This document shows positions 42,382 through 50,570 of a stretch of 64,000 nucleotides of DNA, piece by piece. Location of the stretch: the IMG/VR virus record IMGVR_UViG_3300010354_000060, positions 1-64,000 of that record; one strand, 5' to 3'. Positions within the stretch are counted from its first letter, which is position 1, and every line of letters starts with the position of its first letter. A program made the translations under genes and the position numbers. The notes beneath the pieces were generated by a model that had not been told where the DNA came from, made no database searches, and saw only the letters and a program-made list of their open reading frames with translations. Source of the DNA: a virus.

Positions 42382-43101
42382 CTATGCGAAAAAAGACGCT
42401 AACCCTTCCAGAACCACTTCACTTTCTACGTTAGTTTTTGGATTCTTTACTGTAATTTTGTGCGAAAGTTTTGGCATCGTCTCAAAGAATGTCTCAATTT
42501 CTTTGAATTGTGATGAATTCATTTGCTCCAGGAATTCAAGAAGTTCCTTTTTGCTTACATCAGCTGCTGCCCAAACTTCATCTTCTGTATAAATCTTATC
42601 AATACAAGACGCAATCAAATCAAATGATTGGTCCATAGCATTGTCACTCTTAAAGTCAAAATTTGCTTTAATGAATTGATCCAATGATGGATACTTCATC
42701 TCCATCATGATTGAACTATCTACTTTGATCTTGTTTGTATGCTCTTCGTTCCTTTGAACTTTAATATCATCCAAATCAATTTGGACTGATGTTGGAGTTT
42801 CTTCATCATCGGGACAAATGATATTAACTTCAATTTCTTCACCAACAGACTTGCCACGAATATTAAGGAACAAATATTCAATATCAAAAGTCGGCAGTGA
42901 TTCTACTTTGATATTTTTTGTAAGAATACAGTTCTTAATTACTGTCTTAATCGCATTAGAAATTTGCTTTGTATCTTCGCTTTCTAAAGCAATAACCAAT
43001 ACTTTTTCCTCTCTTACAAGGAAGGGTCTATACTTAACAGTCTCTCCAGTTGAGGGCAACTCAAGTTCATATGACGGTGTAGATATCTTTGGTAATGGCA
43101 T
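42382..43101 (-). CDS. 26: Baseplate hub/tail-assembly protein gp26
   Basis: 239 residues. Opens MPLPKISTPSYELELPSTGETVKYRPFLVREEKVLVIALES, which is the signature start of the T4-like gp26 family (T4 gp26 is 208 residues). The middle has NIICPDDEETPTSVQIDLDDI, a Cys-containing beta hairpin, and the C-terminus is helical (KKELLEFLEQMNSSQFKEIETFFETMPKL). Immediately precedes the tape-measure genes, the classical place for tail-assembly chaperones. A slippery site at its end probably yields a longer form. Confidence 0.85.
   Translation of the reverse strand: MPLPKISTPSYELELPSTGETVKYRPFLVREEKVLVIALESEDTKQISNAIKTVIKNCILTKNIKVESLPTFDIEYLFLNIRGKSVGEEIEVNIICPDDEETPTSVQIDLDDIKVQRNEEHTNKIKVDSSIMMEMKYPSLDQFIKANFDFKSDNAMDQSFDLIASCIDKIYTEDEVWAAADVSKKELLEFLEQMNSSQFKEIETFFETMPKLSHKITVKNPKTNVESEVVLEGLASFFA
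42388..42394 (-). promoter_or_regulatory. Probable -1 ribosomal frameshift site T TTT TTC
   Basis: On the minus strand gp26 ends with codons TCT TTT TTC GCA TAG. T TTT TTC fits the X XXY YYZ slippery pattern in the right phase. Slipping back one base avoids the stop and enters the gp51-like frame. Ten bases downstream lies a GC-rich hairpin, GGTCC-ACAT-GGACC, that could stimulate slippage. See the finding. Confidence 0.65.
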
Positions 43102-43145
43102 AATGACCTATAGAAAAATTCAGGTATGATTATTTAGAATGAAAA

Positions 43146-43970
43146 TTAGAATAGTTTTAAACCCGAAGAATATGCAGTTTTGATATCTATTGCATTTCCA
43201 GATGCACCTGCAGCAGTAAATGGAACTCCACCTGTTGTTGTATAATTTCCAAAATTTAACCCGAGATCAGTCGTATATGCTTTGTTAATTTGTGCCTGAG
43301 TTAAAGGATTTACATTACTGAAATTATTGGTAGTAGTATTACTCTTAGCTGCTTCTCCTCCACTACCTTGAGGTTCAACATAATATCTTAAATAAGTAAG
43401 AGAAACTGAGCATTTCAATAAAGAAGACGAATCATATGATATTGGAATAGATGCTACAGAAATTGGGAATGGATCTACAAATACATATTGTAATTCTGAC
43501 TTATAATCTCGTTCAAATTTTGTAATTTTTAAAGGAGACCCTACATATTCTGAATGATATCGCATTGAATATGTGTAAACTGAACTTTTAACACTATTAC
43601 CACCATTTTCGGATATTTGCTCATTAGATGCAAATTTCATCCAAGTTTCAAAAAATCTAATGGGAAGATAATTATCAGCATCAACATAAAATGTTAGATC
43701 AATTCTATCATCAAATACTCTCCTGTGAACATGCCTTTCAGTTACACCATGAAAATCATTATTAATTTCCATGGTTGCTAAACTTGATCCAGGTAAAGAA
43801 GCCTCAGAACAAGATAAATGAAGTCTAATTTGATCAAAACTTAGATTATAATCACGAAAATCTCTCCATGCACCACTTAGCGGTTGTCCAATAAAAACAT
43901 CATAATGAGATGTTAAAGCTGGGCGTAAAAGATTTGCTTTTATGTTTGATATACCCTGTGGCGTAGGCAT
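43146..43970 (-). CDS. Baseplate tail-tube initiator-like protein (gp54-like)
   Basis: 274 residues with tail-tube-type beta organisation: HYDVFIGQPLSGAWRDF, VTERHVHRRVFDDRIDLTFYVDADNYLPIRFFETWMKF, then VFVDPFPISVASIPISYDSSSLLKCSVSLTYLRYYVEP. The 'linear movement, then tail-tube beta-sandwich' layout is that of gp54/gp48/gp19 family members. Placed between gp26 and the divergent gp4-gp48-gp53 block. Called gp54-like with reserve. Confidence 0.55.
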   Translation of the reverse strand: MPTPQGISNIKANLLRPALTSHYDVFIGQPLSGAWRDFRDYNLSFDQIRLHLSCSEASLPGSSLATMEINNDFHGVTERHVHRRVFDDRIDLTFYVDADNYLPIRFFETWMKFASNEQISENGGNSVKSSVYTYSMRYHSEYVGSPLKITKFERDYKSELQYVFVDPFPISVASIPISYDSSSLLKCSVSLTYLRYYVEPQGSGGEAAKSNTTTNNFSNVNPLTQAQINKAYTTDLGLNFGNYTTTGGVPFTAAGASGNAIDIKTAYSSGLKLF

Positions 43971-43971
43971 C

Positions 43972-43979
43972 TATAAATA
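43972..43979 (+). promoter_or_regulatory. T4-like late promoter (TATAAATA) for gp4 block
   Basis: Exact TATAAATA on the plus strand, 31 bases before the ATG of gp4, within the 40-base divergent gap. It is the clearest late promoter in the window and would drive gp4, the 126-residue gene, gp48 and gp53. Confidence 0.75.
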
Positions 43980-44010
43980 TTTTTAACCTTATATATTATG
44001 TAGCATAGAT

Positions 44011-44454
44011 ATGGCAGAAAGTATTAAAAGTAGATACATCCCATCTTATCCGCAGAAATACAAAGGAAATCCAAATAATATTATCTGTAGAAGTAGTTGG
44101 GAAAGAAAGTTTTGTCGTTGGTGTGACTTGAATGAAAATATTTTGGAGTGGGGAAGTGAAGAATTTTTCATACCATATCGTTCTCCAGTTGATAACAGAG
44201 TTCATAGATATTTTCCAGACTTTATAATTAAGATCAGAGAACAGACTGGAAACATCAAATCATATGTGATTGAAGTGAAACCAAAAAAACAAACCGTTCC
44301 ACCAAAACAAAAATCAAGAGTTACTAAATCATATCTTTATGAAGCAAAAACCTATGCTGTAAACCAAGCAAAATGGAAAGCAGCAGATGAATGGTGTAAG
44401 GATAGAATGTTAGAATTCAAAGTTATCACAGAAGAAGAACTGGGTATTAACTAA
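44011..44454 (+). CDS. 4: Head completion protein gp4
   Basis: 147 residues, close to T4 gp4 (150). Motifs KSRYIPSYPQKYKGNPNNIICRSSWERKFCRWCDLNENILEWGSEEFFIPYRSPVDNRVHRYFPDFII and VIEVKPKKQT. The RYFPDF...IEVKP pattern resembles the PD-(D/E)xK nuclease core found in this family. In T4 the protein finishes the head before tail joining and may trim the packaged DNA end. First gene of the plus-strand late block. The stop overlaps the next start (TAATG). Confidence 0.85.
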   Translation: MAESIKSRYIPSYPQKYKGNPNNIICRSSWERKFCRWCDLNENILEWGSEEFFIPYRSPVDNRVHRYFPDFIIKIREQTGNIKSYVIEVKPKKQTVPPKQKSRVTKSYLYEAKTYAVNQAKWKAADEWCKDRMLEFKVITEEELGIN

Positions 44455-44834
44455 TGGCAGAGGGTTTCGGTCAGTATACAAAAACATACAATCGTGTTGA
44501 ACCTGTAAAGGATAAAATTAGAGAACTTAGAGATCCTGAAGATATGATGTTGGAAATTATGGATATTCTGAAAGAAAAATCTTGGGTTCCTGAAGTTGGT
44601 AAGTTTTATACCTTTGTTTATAATCCAAAGACCCCTGATATTAGATATGACCAGCATCCTCTGATTGCATGTACAGAACTTCAAAGGTGGGGGTTCAAAG
44701 GAATCAATTTTCATTTGAGAAAGTCAAGAAATTATACTTGGGAAGAACTTGCTGGTCAACTTCATTTAGTAAGAGACAATGAACTTGATGATTTGTTGTC
44801 TATACCATATGAAAAAATCCGTCTAAATAAATAA
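44454..44834 (+). CDS. Conserved hypothetical virion-block protein (126 aa)
   Basis: 126 residues: MAEGFGQYTKTYNR, ...PEVGKFYTFVYNPKTPDIRYDQHPLIACTELQRWGFKGINFHLRKSRNYTWEELAGQLH. The PGKFYTFxYxPKTxxxxYDxHPL pattern recurs in cyanophage proteins I have seen annotated only as hypothetical. Translationally coupled to gp4 and followed by gp48, so a head-tail or baseplate assembly role is possible. Confidence 0.65.
   Translation: MAEGFGQYTKTYNRVEPVKDKIRELRDPEDMMLEIMDILKEKSWVPEVGKFYTFVYNPKTPDIRYDQHPLIACTELQRWGFKGINFHLRKSRNYTWEELAGQLHLVRDNELDDLLSIPYEKIRLNK
44826..44833 (+). promoter_or_regulatory. T4-like late promoter motif
   Basis: AATAAATA in the run TAAATAAATAAAA, 30 bases before the GTG start of gp48 and overlapping the previous stop codon. 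Confidence 0.5.
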
Positions 44835-44862
44835 AACCCCCTTATCGGCGGGAGGAATTATA

Positions 44863-46212
44863 GTGCCAGGATCCGAGTATACTTCATATACAGAAAAAGC
44901 TGACGGAGCAAGAACTTCTCAAAGCAGACCTTTTATTCTGAGTGGGAAAAAGTATGATGTTAAGGTTGAGGCAAATTTAAATAATGGAAACGTAACACAA
45001 TCTTCTATCACACTAAGAAAAGAAGTTTCTGGAAGAAGTGGAAAGCAATATACAGAATATGCAACAAGTTATGACGGAGGAAAAACTTGGAGCGAACCAG
45101 GATCAAAACCACCGAAGACAATTACTCCTGGAGGTCTGACTGAAGATGAAATTAAAAGACTTAAACCTGGTGGAAATTTAAATTCTGAAATCAAAAAAAG
45201 TGCTATTAGTGCAGTAAAGACTCAAGGTGCTAACGAAAAACAGGCATCACAAGCAACAAGTGGAATAAAACCAAATCAAGCATCCCCGACAACAGATCCT
45301 GCTAATGCTGGTATTGGAACTACATCTGCAAATGCTGCTGCAGCAGAGGTTGCAGCACAAAAGGCACTTGCAGAAGTTGAGCAAAGAAAAGAATATGGAA
45401 ATTTAACATATCCAAAAACTTTAAATGTAGTTGAACAGGATTTTATTAGGTTTTCTATGTTGGAATATGTTGCAAGAGGTCTTGGCAATGAAAAATTAGT
45501 TGTAACTTCTGAAGCAAGAACCAAAAATAGAAAAACTAAAGGAACAGTAACACTTCCAATTCCTGCTGGTATATCAGATTCAAATACTGCTCAGTGGGGA
45601 GACTCTGAATTGGGCATTCTTGAATCAGCATTAGCGGGATTTGGGGAAGCTACCATCACTGGTGGTCCAGGTGCAGGCGCTGATGCTGCACAAAAAACTG
45701 CAGATAATCTTGGTCCAGCTGCTGGAGAAGTTCAAACTCTTGCTGCTGGAAAGTTTGTTCAAATGGCAACGGGTGTTGATCCATTAACAAGAAAATATGG
45801 ATTGGTTCAAAATAGCAGTTTAGAACTCCTCTTTAAAGGACCTGCACTTAGAAACTTTACATTTTCATTTAAATTATCACCAAGATCTAAACTTGAAGCG
45901 GATGAAGTGATGAAAATTATTAGGTTCTTTAAGCAGGGAATGGCAGCAAAGAAAACAAAAGAAGGAGTATTCTTAAGATCTCCAGATACTTTTAAATTAG
46001 AATATTACCACAAGGGAACTGTTCACCCATATCTGAATAAATTTAAAGAGTGTGCGTTAACATCATGCAATGTAAACTATACTCCCGATGGTAACTACTC
46101 AAGATTCTATGATGGTCCAATGACATCATACGAATTGCAATTATCATTCACCGAACTTGAACCAGTCTTTGATAGTGATTATACTAACGAAAGCACAGAA
46201 ATAGGATACTAA
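44863..46212 (+). CDS. 48: Baseplate tail-tube cap protein gp48
   Basis: 449 residues (T4 gp48 is 364), starting at a GTG with GGAGGA seven bases before. N-terminal ~160 residues are an extra low-complexity Ser/Thr/Ala-rich region. The conserved part starts near YPKTLNVVEQDFIRFSMLEYV. Later comes LELLFKGPALRNFTFSFKLSPRSKLEADEVMKIIRFFKQGM, then FLRSPDTFKLEYYHKGTVHPYLNKFKECALTSCNVNYTPDGNYSRFYDGPMTSYELQLSFTEL. This is the tube-like domain that lets gp48 sit between baseplate and tail tube. Confidence 0.85.
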   Translation: MPGSEYTSYTEKADGARTSQSRPFILSGKKYDVKVEANLNNGNVTQSSITLRKEVSGRSGKQYTEYATSYDGGKTWSEPGSKPPKTITPGGLTEDEIKRLKPGGNLNSEIKKSAISAVKTQGANEKQASQATSGIKPNQASPTTDPANAGIGTTSANAAAAEVAAQKALAEVEQRKEYGNLTYPKTLNVVEQDFIRFSMLEYVARGLGNEKLVVTSEARTKNRKTKGTVTLPIPAGISDSNTAQWGDSELGILESALAGFGEATITGGPGAGADAAQKTADNLGPAAGEVQTLAAGKFVQMATGVDPLTRKYGLVQNSSLELLFKGPALRNFTFSFKLSPRSKLEADEVMKIIRFFKQGMAAKKTKEGVFLRSPDTFKLEYYHKGTVHPYLNKFKECALTSCNVNYTPDGNYSRFYDGPMTSYELQLSFTELEPVFDSDYTNESTEIGY

Positions 46213-46214
46213 AA

Positions 46215-46886
46215 ATGGCAAAACCTTATTTCAGACAAGTACCAGATTTAGATTACGTTAGTAGAGTTCCTAACGCAAAAATATCAGACTACGTTCGTGT
46301 AAAAAATCTTTTTAGAAAAGGTAAACTACGTGATGATATCTTTCAGGATCTGAACTACTTTACTAAGTATCAGATCAATGGCAATGACAGACCAGATAAT
46401 GTTGCTTTTAAAGTTTATAATGACTCAACTTTGGATTGGGTAATCCTTATTGCAAATAATATTCAGAATATCCAATCAGAATGGCCAATGTTACAGGAAG
46501 AGTTTGATAGATATCTTCTTGATAAGTATGGTGATTATGAGACTCTTTACAGTGGAATTCATCACTATGAAACAATCTCAGTGAAGAATAGTGCTGGAGT
46601 TGAAATTGTTCGTGCTGGATTGGTTGTTCCTGAAGATTTTAAAATGATCTTCTATGATGATGACAATCAAAGACAGATTACTGCAAACAATATAACAGTT
46701 CCAGTCACTAACTACGAATTTGAAGATAGAAAGGAAACTGATAAGAGAAATATCTATGTTCTAAAACCAGGGTATATTCATTTGGTCTTTGATGATATGG
46801 AAGATATTATGCAATACAAAAAAGGTTCCAGTCAATATGTGACTGAAACCTTGAAGAAAACTGATAATATTAGACTTTATTCTTGA
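46215..46886 (+). CDS. 53: Baseplate wedge protein gp53
   Basis: 223 residues (T4 gp53 is 196). Opening MAKPYFRQVPDLDYVSR, then YQINGNDRPDNVAFKVYNDSTLDWVILIANNIQNIQSEWPM, the conserved gp53 core with the LDWVILIANN signature. The C-terminus forms a small beta domain (IYVLKPGYIHLVFDDMEDIM). gp53 joins the wedges around the hub. Last gene of the plus-strand block; its stop is adjacent to that of the convergent gp32 gene. Confidence 0.85.
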   Translation: MAKPYFRQVPDLDYVSRVPNAKISDYVRVKNLFRKGKLRDDIFQDLNYFTKYQINGNDRPDNVAFKVYNDSTLDWVILIANNIQNIQSEWPMLQEEFDRYLLDKYGDYETLYSGIHHYETISVKNSAGVEIVRAGLVVPEDFKMIFYDDDNQRQITANNITVPVTNYEFEDRKETDKRNIYVLKPGYIHLVFDDMEDIMQYKKGSSQYVTETLKKTDNIRLYS

Positions 46887-47837
46887 TCACTCTTCAGCAA
46901 GACGCTGGAAGTATGCGAGAGCATCATCTTCATCTTCATCAGATTCTTCCTTAGTCAATTGGGGAAGAGAAGGAGACTTGCTACGAGAATATGACTCTTC
47001 AAGTTCTGCAGAAACACGACTCTCAACACTTGGAGATTGTGCATAAGATTCATACTCATCCTCTTGCTCAACAACAGCACGAGACTGTGTAGGAGCAACT
47101 TTCTGACCAAGAACACTCTTGAGACGACGCTCAAGATCCTCATAGGACTTGAATTGATCGGGAGCGACTACGGCAGCAAGAGAGTATTCTTTCTTCCAGA
47201 TTGCTTCCATTGCTTCATCATCTTCAAGAAGAGGAGCAACACGATCAAACTCAGACTTATCGTAGTTCCAGTAACCATCCTTCTTCACAATCTTCAGTTT
47301 GAAGTTTGCACCTTGCCAGAAGTCAAAAGGATTGATAGGAGTCTCATCTTCAAACTCAGGTTGCATTGCTTCCATGATTTTGTCAAAGATCTTCTTGCCA
47401 TACTTAAACAGGAAGACTTTACCTTCGTTTGCAGGATTTACGGGATCCTTCACCACATAGATGTTGGAGTAGTAAGACAGTTTACGCTTCTGCTTACGAA
47501 CAGTTTCTTTATTTGCTTCAGAACCAGTGTTCCACAGTTCACGGTTGTATTCGCCCAGAGGATCTTTACCACCAATAGTGGTCAGAGAGTTCTCAATATA
47601 CCAACCACCAGGACCTTGGAAGGCGTGAGAATACATTTTTGCCCAGGGAAGTTCTTCACCTTCAGGGGCAGGAAGGAAACGGATGACTGCAAAACCGTTG
47701 CCTGTTTTATCCATCTCTGGTTTCCAGAGACGCTCATCAGCACCACCAGAAGTAGTGCTCATTTTTTCAACTTCTTTTACCAGTTTGCTGGTAAGAGAAC
47801 CAAGTTTGGATTGCTTTTTAAGATCAGCAAAAGACAT
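46887..47837 (-). CDS. 32: Single-stranded DNA-binding protein gp32
   Basis: 316 residues (T4 gp32 is 301). N-terminus carries basic KKQSKLGSLTSKL, the part needed for cooperative binding. The core has FAVIRFLPAPEGEELPWAKMYSHAFQGPGGWYIENS and KLSYYSNIYVVKDPVNPANEGKVFLFKYGKKIFDKI, and the C-terminus is acidic (ESDEDEDDALAYFQRLAEE). The zinc-binding Cys cluster of T4 gp32 is not seen here: its place reads GKDPLGEYNRELWNTG. Coats ssDNA in replication, repair and recombination, and recruits gp59 and others. Confidence 0.9.
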   Translation of the reverse strand: MSFADLKKQSKLGSLTSKLVKEVEKMSTTSGGADERLWKPEMDKTGNGFAVIRFLPAPEGEELPWAKMYSHAFQGPGGWYIENSLTTIGGKDPLGEYNRELWNTGSEANKETVRKQKRKLSYYSNIYVVKDPVNPANEGKVFLFKYGKKIFDKIMEAMQPEFEDETPINPFDFWQGANFKLKIVKKDGYWNYDKSEFDRVAPLLEDDEAMEAIWKKEYSLAAVVAPDQFKSYEDLERRLKSVLGQKVAPTQSRAVVEQEDEYESYAQSPSVESRVSAELEESYSRSKSPSLPQLTKEESDEDEDDALAYFQRLAEE

Positions 47838-47888
47838 GTGTATACCTCGGATTAATTGGATTTGGCTTTTGTGTATTCCTTTTGTAGT

Positions 47889-48233
47889 CTACCTGTCGGA
47901 ACCAGTTTTGTCAATCTGTTCGCGCATAACCACAATCAGCTTGCTCATGTTTCGGAATATGACTGATATATCAGTTCCAGGAGGAAGTCCCATTGTCACG
48001 GCAGAATCTGCGATTCTTTTTTTCATTTTCTTTGCTTCTGGATCATCAGATAAACTTAAACGAGTATAAAGAACTTGTTGTTTCTCTAACAATCTTTGAA
48101 GCAGATCTACGTGAGCAATTTTATCTTCCTTGCTCATGCTGGGAAAAGTAAATACGTTTTTGTAAATCTCTTCCTGCAATTCTGTAATTTCAGTCATCTC
48201 AGCACGGACGACTTCGGAACTAAAAAAACTCAT
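47889..48233 (-). CDS. DUF1825 family protein
   Basis: 114 residues opening MSFFSSEVVRAEM, the M(A/S)FF.SE.V..E start characteristic of DUF1825, a family I know from cyanobacteria and cyanophages. It is predicted almost wholly helical (LLQRLLEKQQVLYTRLSLSDDPEAKKMKKR). Function unknown. Position between gp59 and gp32, overlapping the gp59 stop by 4 bases, may link it to replication or late transcription (inference). Confidence 0.75.
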   Translation of the reverse strand: MSFFSSEVVRAEMTEITELQEEIYKNVFTFPSMSKEDKIAHVDLLQRLLEKQQVLYTRLSLSDDPEAKKMKKRIADSAVTMGLPPGTDISVIFRNMSKLIVVMREQIDKTGSDR

Positions 48234-48832
48234 GTATCTCCTATAACTATTTCTTTCAGGATTTTTTTATATCGGAATACATCAATATTTAGAAAGGGTG
48301 CATACTTTTTAATACGCATGGAAGTTAGATCCCACACAGGGTCCTGTAGTTTCTTATCAAAGTTATTCCCGTACAGGAATATTCTATCATAAATGACCAT
48401 TGTTTCCAGGCTAATCTTCCCGCTCAGGAATTTTTTGAGAATGATTGGATGAGATCCTTTTTTGCAATCAAAGATCTCATCAAATTTATTCTCGGAAAAC
48501 AATTCATTTGATTCTTCTTTAAAGATATACGAAAGAGATTGAATTCTCTTTTGCCAATTTGTATATCGTTTTTCCCCTTCTTTAATCATTTCACCAATCC
48601 ACAAAGACTGTGGATCATCACATGATACAAAGTTTGCAACAAAAAACTCTTCTACTTCTTTATCAGTCTTTTGTCTTGAAATTTTTTCAAACCAATACCG
48701 ATCTCTCCTTTTATAAAAGGAATTAAGAGATGCTCTACTCTTACCACAATACTTATGATAGTCGTAAGTATTCTTAGTAAAGTGGTTTTTTAAAGAGAGA
48801 TAGCATTTATAGGCATCAAAAGGCATCATCAA
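48230..48832 (-). CDS. 59: Helicase loader gp59
   Basis: 200 residues (T4 gp59 is 217). Opens MMMPFDAYKCYLSLKNHF, similar to other T4-like gp59, followed by a basic helical N-terminal half (KYCGKSRASLNSFYKRRDRYWFEKIS) and the C-terminal helical domain (FDEIFDCKKGSHPIILKKFLSGKISLETMVIYDRIFLY). In T4 it loads the gp41 helicase on gp32-coated forks. Located beside gp33 and gp32 as in T4. Confidence 0.85.
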   Translation of the reverse strand: MMMPFDAYKCYLSLKNHFTKNTYDYHKYCGKSRASLNSFYKRRDRYWFEKISRQKTDKEVEEFFVANFVSCDDPQSLWIGEMIKEGEKRYTNWQKRIQSLSYIFKEESNELFSENKFDEIFDCKKGSHPIILKKFLSGKISLETMVIYDRIFLYGNNFDKKLQDPVWDLTSMRIKKYAPFLNIDVFRYKKILKEIVIGDT

Positions 48833-48868
48833 AAAAGTAATATAGGGATTTTTTTCTGGGAAAATTTT

Positions 48869-48897
48869 TGCCCCCTAAAAGGAATTAAAGGGGCAAT
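48869..48897 (-). terminator. Possible terminator/hairpin between gp33 and gp59
   Basis: Seven-bp stem TTGCCCC/GGGGCAA with a 15-base loop, overlapping the last codons of gp33. Minus-strand sequence after the stem is A-rich then TTTT, so termination would be weak. It may instead stabilise or process the transcript. Confidence 0.35.
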
Positions 48898-49166
48898 TTT
48901 GCTCTGGAGCTTCTTTTTAGAAAGTTAAGTTCTGTTGCCTCGTAACGAATCTTTTCTTTAAGTGGTTTTGAAATTAGTTTCGGAACAGACTCAACATCAA
49001 TATTGTTCTGTTCGCAGAAATAGACAATCGCATCAATATAATTCATATCAATGTTAGTCTGAACTAATTTTTCAATTTCTTGAGCGAAACGTGTTGGACA
49101 GAAGAATTTACTTTCTAAAACTTTTTCTAATTCATTCTCCATCTGACCTAGTATTGTGAGATACAA
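48885..49166 (-). CDS. 33: Late transcription co-activator gp33
   Basis: 93 residues (T4 gp33 is 112). The core IEKLVQTNIDMNYIDAIVYFCEQNNIDVESVPKLISKPLKEKI aligns well from memory with T4 gp33 (MVEEFGMSYLEATTAFLEENSIPETQFAKFI), and the end is a hydrophobic LP(L) tail. In T4 this C-terminal tail binds the sliding clamp, and gp33 with gp55 directs RNA polymerase to TATAAATA promoters. Its presence supports the late motifs listed here. Overlaps the nuclease gene by 35 bases. Confidence 0.85.
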   Translation of the reverse strand: MYLTILGQMENELEKVLESKFFCPTRFAQEIEKLVQTNIDMNYIDAIVYFCEQNNIDVESVPKLISKPLKEKIRYEATELNFLKRSSRAKLPL

Positions 49167-49812
49167 ATTCTTTGATATAGCGAACTAATAATTTAATATA
49201 GTCGTTTTTGTTCCGTTTGTCAAATACTTTAACTTCACCACTGGGAGTAACCATTAAAGTGATTAATTTGACAGGAGGAATATTAGTGAGTTCATAATAC
49301 GCAGCAGCATAAAACATTTCTTGGACGAAATAGTTTTCAATCCACGCTTCTGGTTTTATTTTTTCTGAAGTCTTAAAGTCAATGACTGCAAGTTCTCCTT
49401 CGTATTCTGCAATACAATCAACTCTTCCCGCCAATCCAAGATACTCTGAGTAGAGTGTTCGTTCAATTGCATGAATATTATTTATCTTATCCAGATAAGG
49501 TTTAGCATGAATGAACATAATCTTTGTCATTGGTTGGTAATTATTCCAATCCAATTCTTTATTTTCCAAGTAGTCCTGACAGACTTGGTGAAAATCAGTT
49601 CCTCTTGCAGTTGCCTTGCGAGTAATATTATTGGCTTTTTCTTCACCAACACGCTTTCTCCATTCAACAAAGATCTGCCGATTATAAAAAGAAGTTACTG
49701 AAGTAATGGAAGGCACCCATTGACCATCAGGTAGATGGTATAGACGCATTCCATTTGTCTCTTTCTTTTCTAATTCAAGTTCACCCAAGTAATTATGATG
49801 AATAAAACTCAT
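49132..49812 (-). CDS. PD-(D/E)xK family exonuclease (RecB-like)
   Basis: 226 residues. N-terminal LPDGQWVPSITSVTSFYN, GTDFHQVCQDYLENKE. Nuclease core: YLGLAGRVDCIAEYEGELAVIDFKTSEK, i.e. G-x-x-D...(E/D)-x-K with D in GRVDC and the DFKTS motif, followed by QEMFYAAAYY. This matches the Cas4/RecB-type single-strand exonucleases found in cyanophages. Probably processes DNA ends or degrades host DNA. Overlaps the phoH stop (ATGA). Confidence 0.8.
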   Translation of the reverse strand: MSFIHHNYLGELELEKKETNGMRLYHLPDGQWVPSITSVTSFYNRQIFVEWRKRVGEEKANNITRKATARGTDFHQVCQDYLENKELDWNNYQPMTKIMFIHAKPYLDKINNIHAIERTLYSEYLGLAGRVDCIAEYEGELAVIDFKTSEKIKPEAWIENYFVQEMFYAAAYYELTNIPPVKLITLMVTPSGEVKVFDKRNKNDYIKLLVRYIKEFVSHNTRSDGE

Positions 49813-50561
49813 ATGTTCAGTTCCAGTTTTGCGAGAATATATTCTTTAACCAGTCCAGAACGAACAATATCTTCTGCACCAAACTCAATGACATTAAACG
49901 ACGGCATGATCCGAAGAATTCTCATGAAGTCAATAATACCATTCTTTTCATTCGTCTTTACTAAGTCCGACTGAGTAGCATCACCACAGAAAAGAATCTT
50001 AGAGTTTTCACCAACACGAGTGATAATAGAATCAAGTTCGTGGAAATTCAGGTTCTGGAATTCATCTACAATAATGATTGCATTGTCCAGAGTAGTTCCC
50101 CTAATAAAAGAAGTACTCCAAAAACTAATAGTTCCTTGAGTTTTGAGGTTTCCATATAGCATTTCAAATGCAGAATCATCAGGCATTTCAAACATATACT
50201 TCACCATATTCTTATAAGGAATCTGATAAAGTGAAGACTTGTCTTCATGGTCTCCAGGAAGAAATCCAATTTCCCTTGTTGCTACCAGAGAACGGACAAT
50301 ATAAATCTTCTCATAGGGAGACCTTTCATCAAGAACATCTTTCAATGCATTATAAAGTGCGATGAAAGTTTTACCTGTTCCTGCACAACCATAAGCAACG
50401 ATGTTTTGATCTTGCTTATAGTCTTTGAAGAACTGTTCTTGATTATCAGTCAGCGGTTCAATCGTCCGCATGATATCAAGATTGATTGGCTTTTTGCGTT
50501 TCATTTGACGGTTACTCATACCAAATGGAACAGGATTTTTGGGAGTATTTTTTCTTGGCAT
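49809..50561 (-). CDS. phoH: PhoH-like ATPase
   Basis: 250 residues. Walker A G58-CAGTGKT-65 and Walker B IIIVDEFQN, with sensor-like ILFCGDATQSDL, the pattern of PhoH/superfamily-1-type ATPases. The basic N-terminus (KRKKPINLDIMRTIEPLTDNQEQFF) is typical of phage PhoH. In bacteria phoH belongs to the phosphate-starvation regulon; in marine phages it is very common with unclear function (RNA metabolism and phosphate stress proposed). Confidence 0.9.
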   Translation of the reverse strand: MPRKNTPKNPVPFGMSNRQMKRKKPINLDIMRTIEPLTDNQEQFFKDYKQDQNIVAYGCAGTGKTFIALYNALKDVLDERSPYEKIYIVRSLVATREIGFLPGDHEDKSSLYQIPYKNMVKYMFEMPDDSAFEMLYGNLKTQGTISFWSTSFIRGTTLDNAIIIVDEFQNLNFHELDSIITRVGENSKILFCGDATQSDLVKTNEKNGIIDFMRILRIMPSFNVIEFGAEDIVRSGLVKEYILAKLELNI

Positions 50562-50570
50562 TATAATTAA

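Noticed and set aside
47037-48069. Plus-strand frames (272 and 128 codons) opposite gp32
   Set aside because: Antisense shadow of gp32 and DUF1825; no initiation signals, cysteine/phenylalanine-rich nonsense composition.
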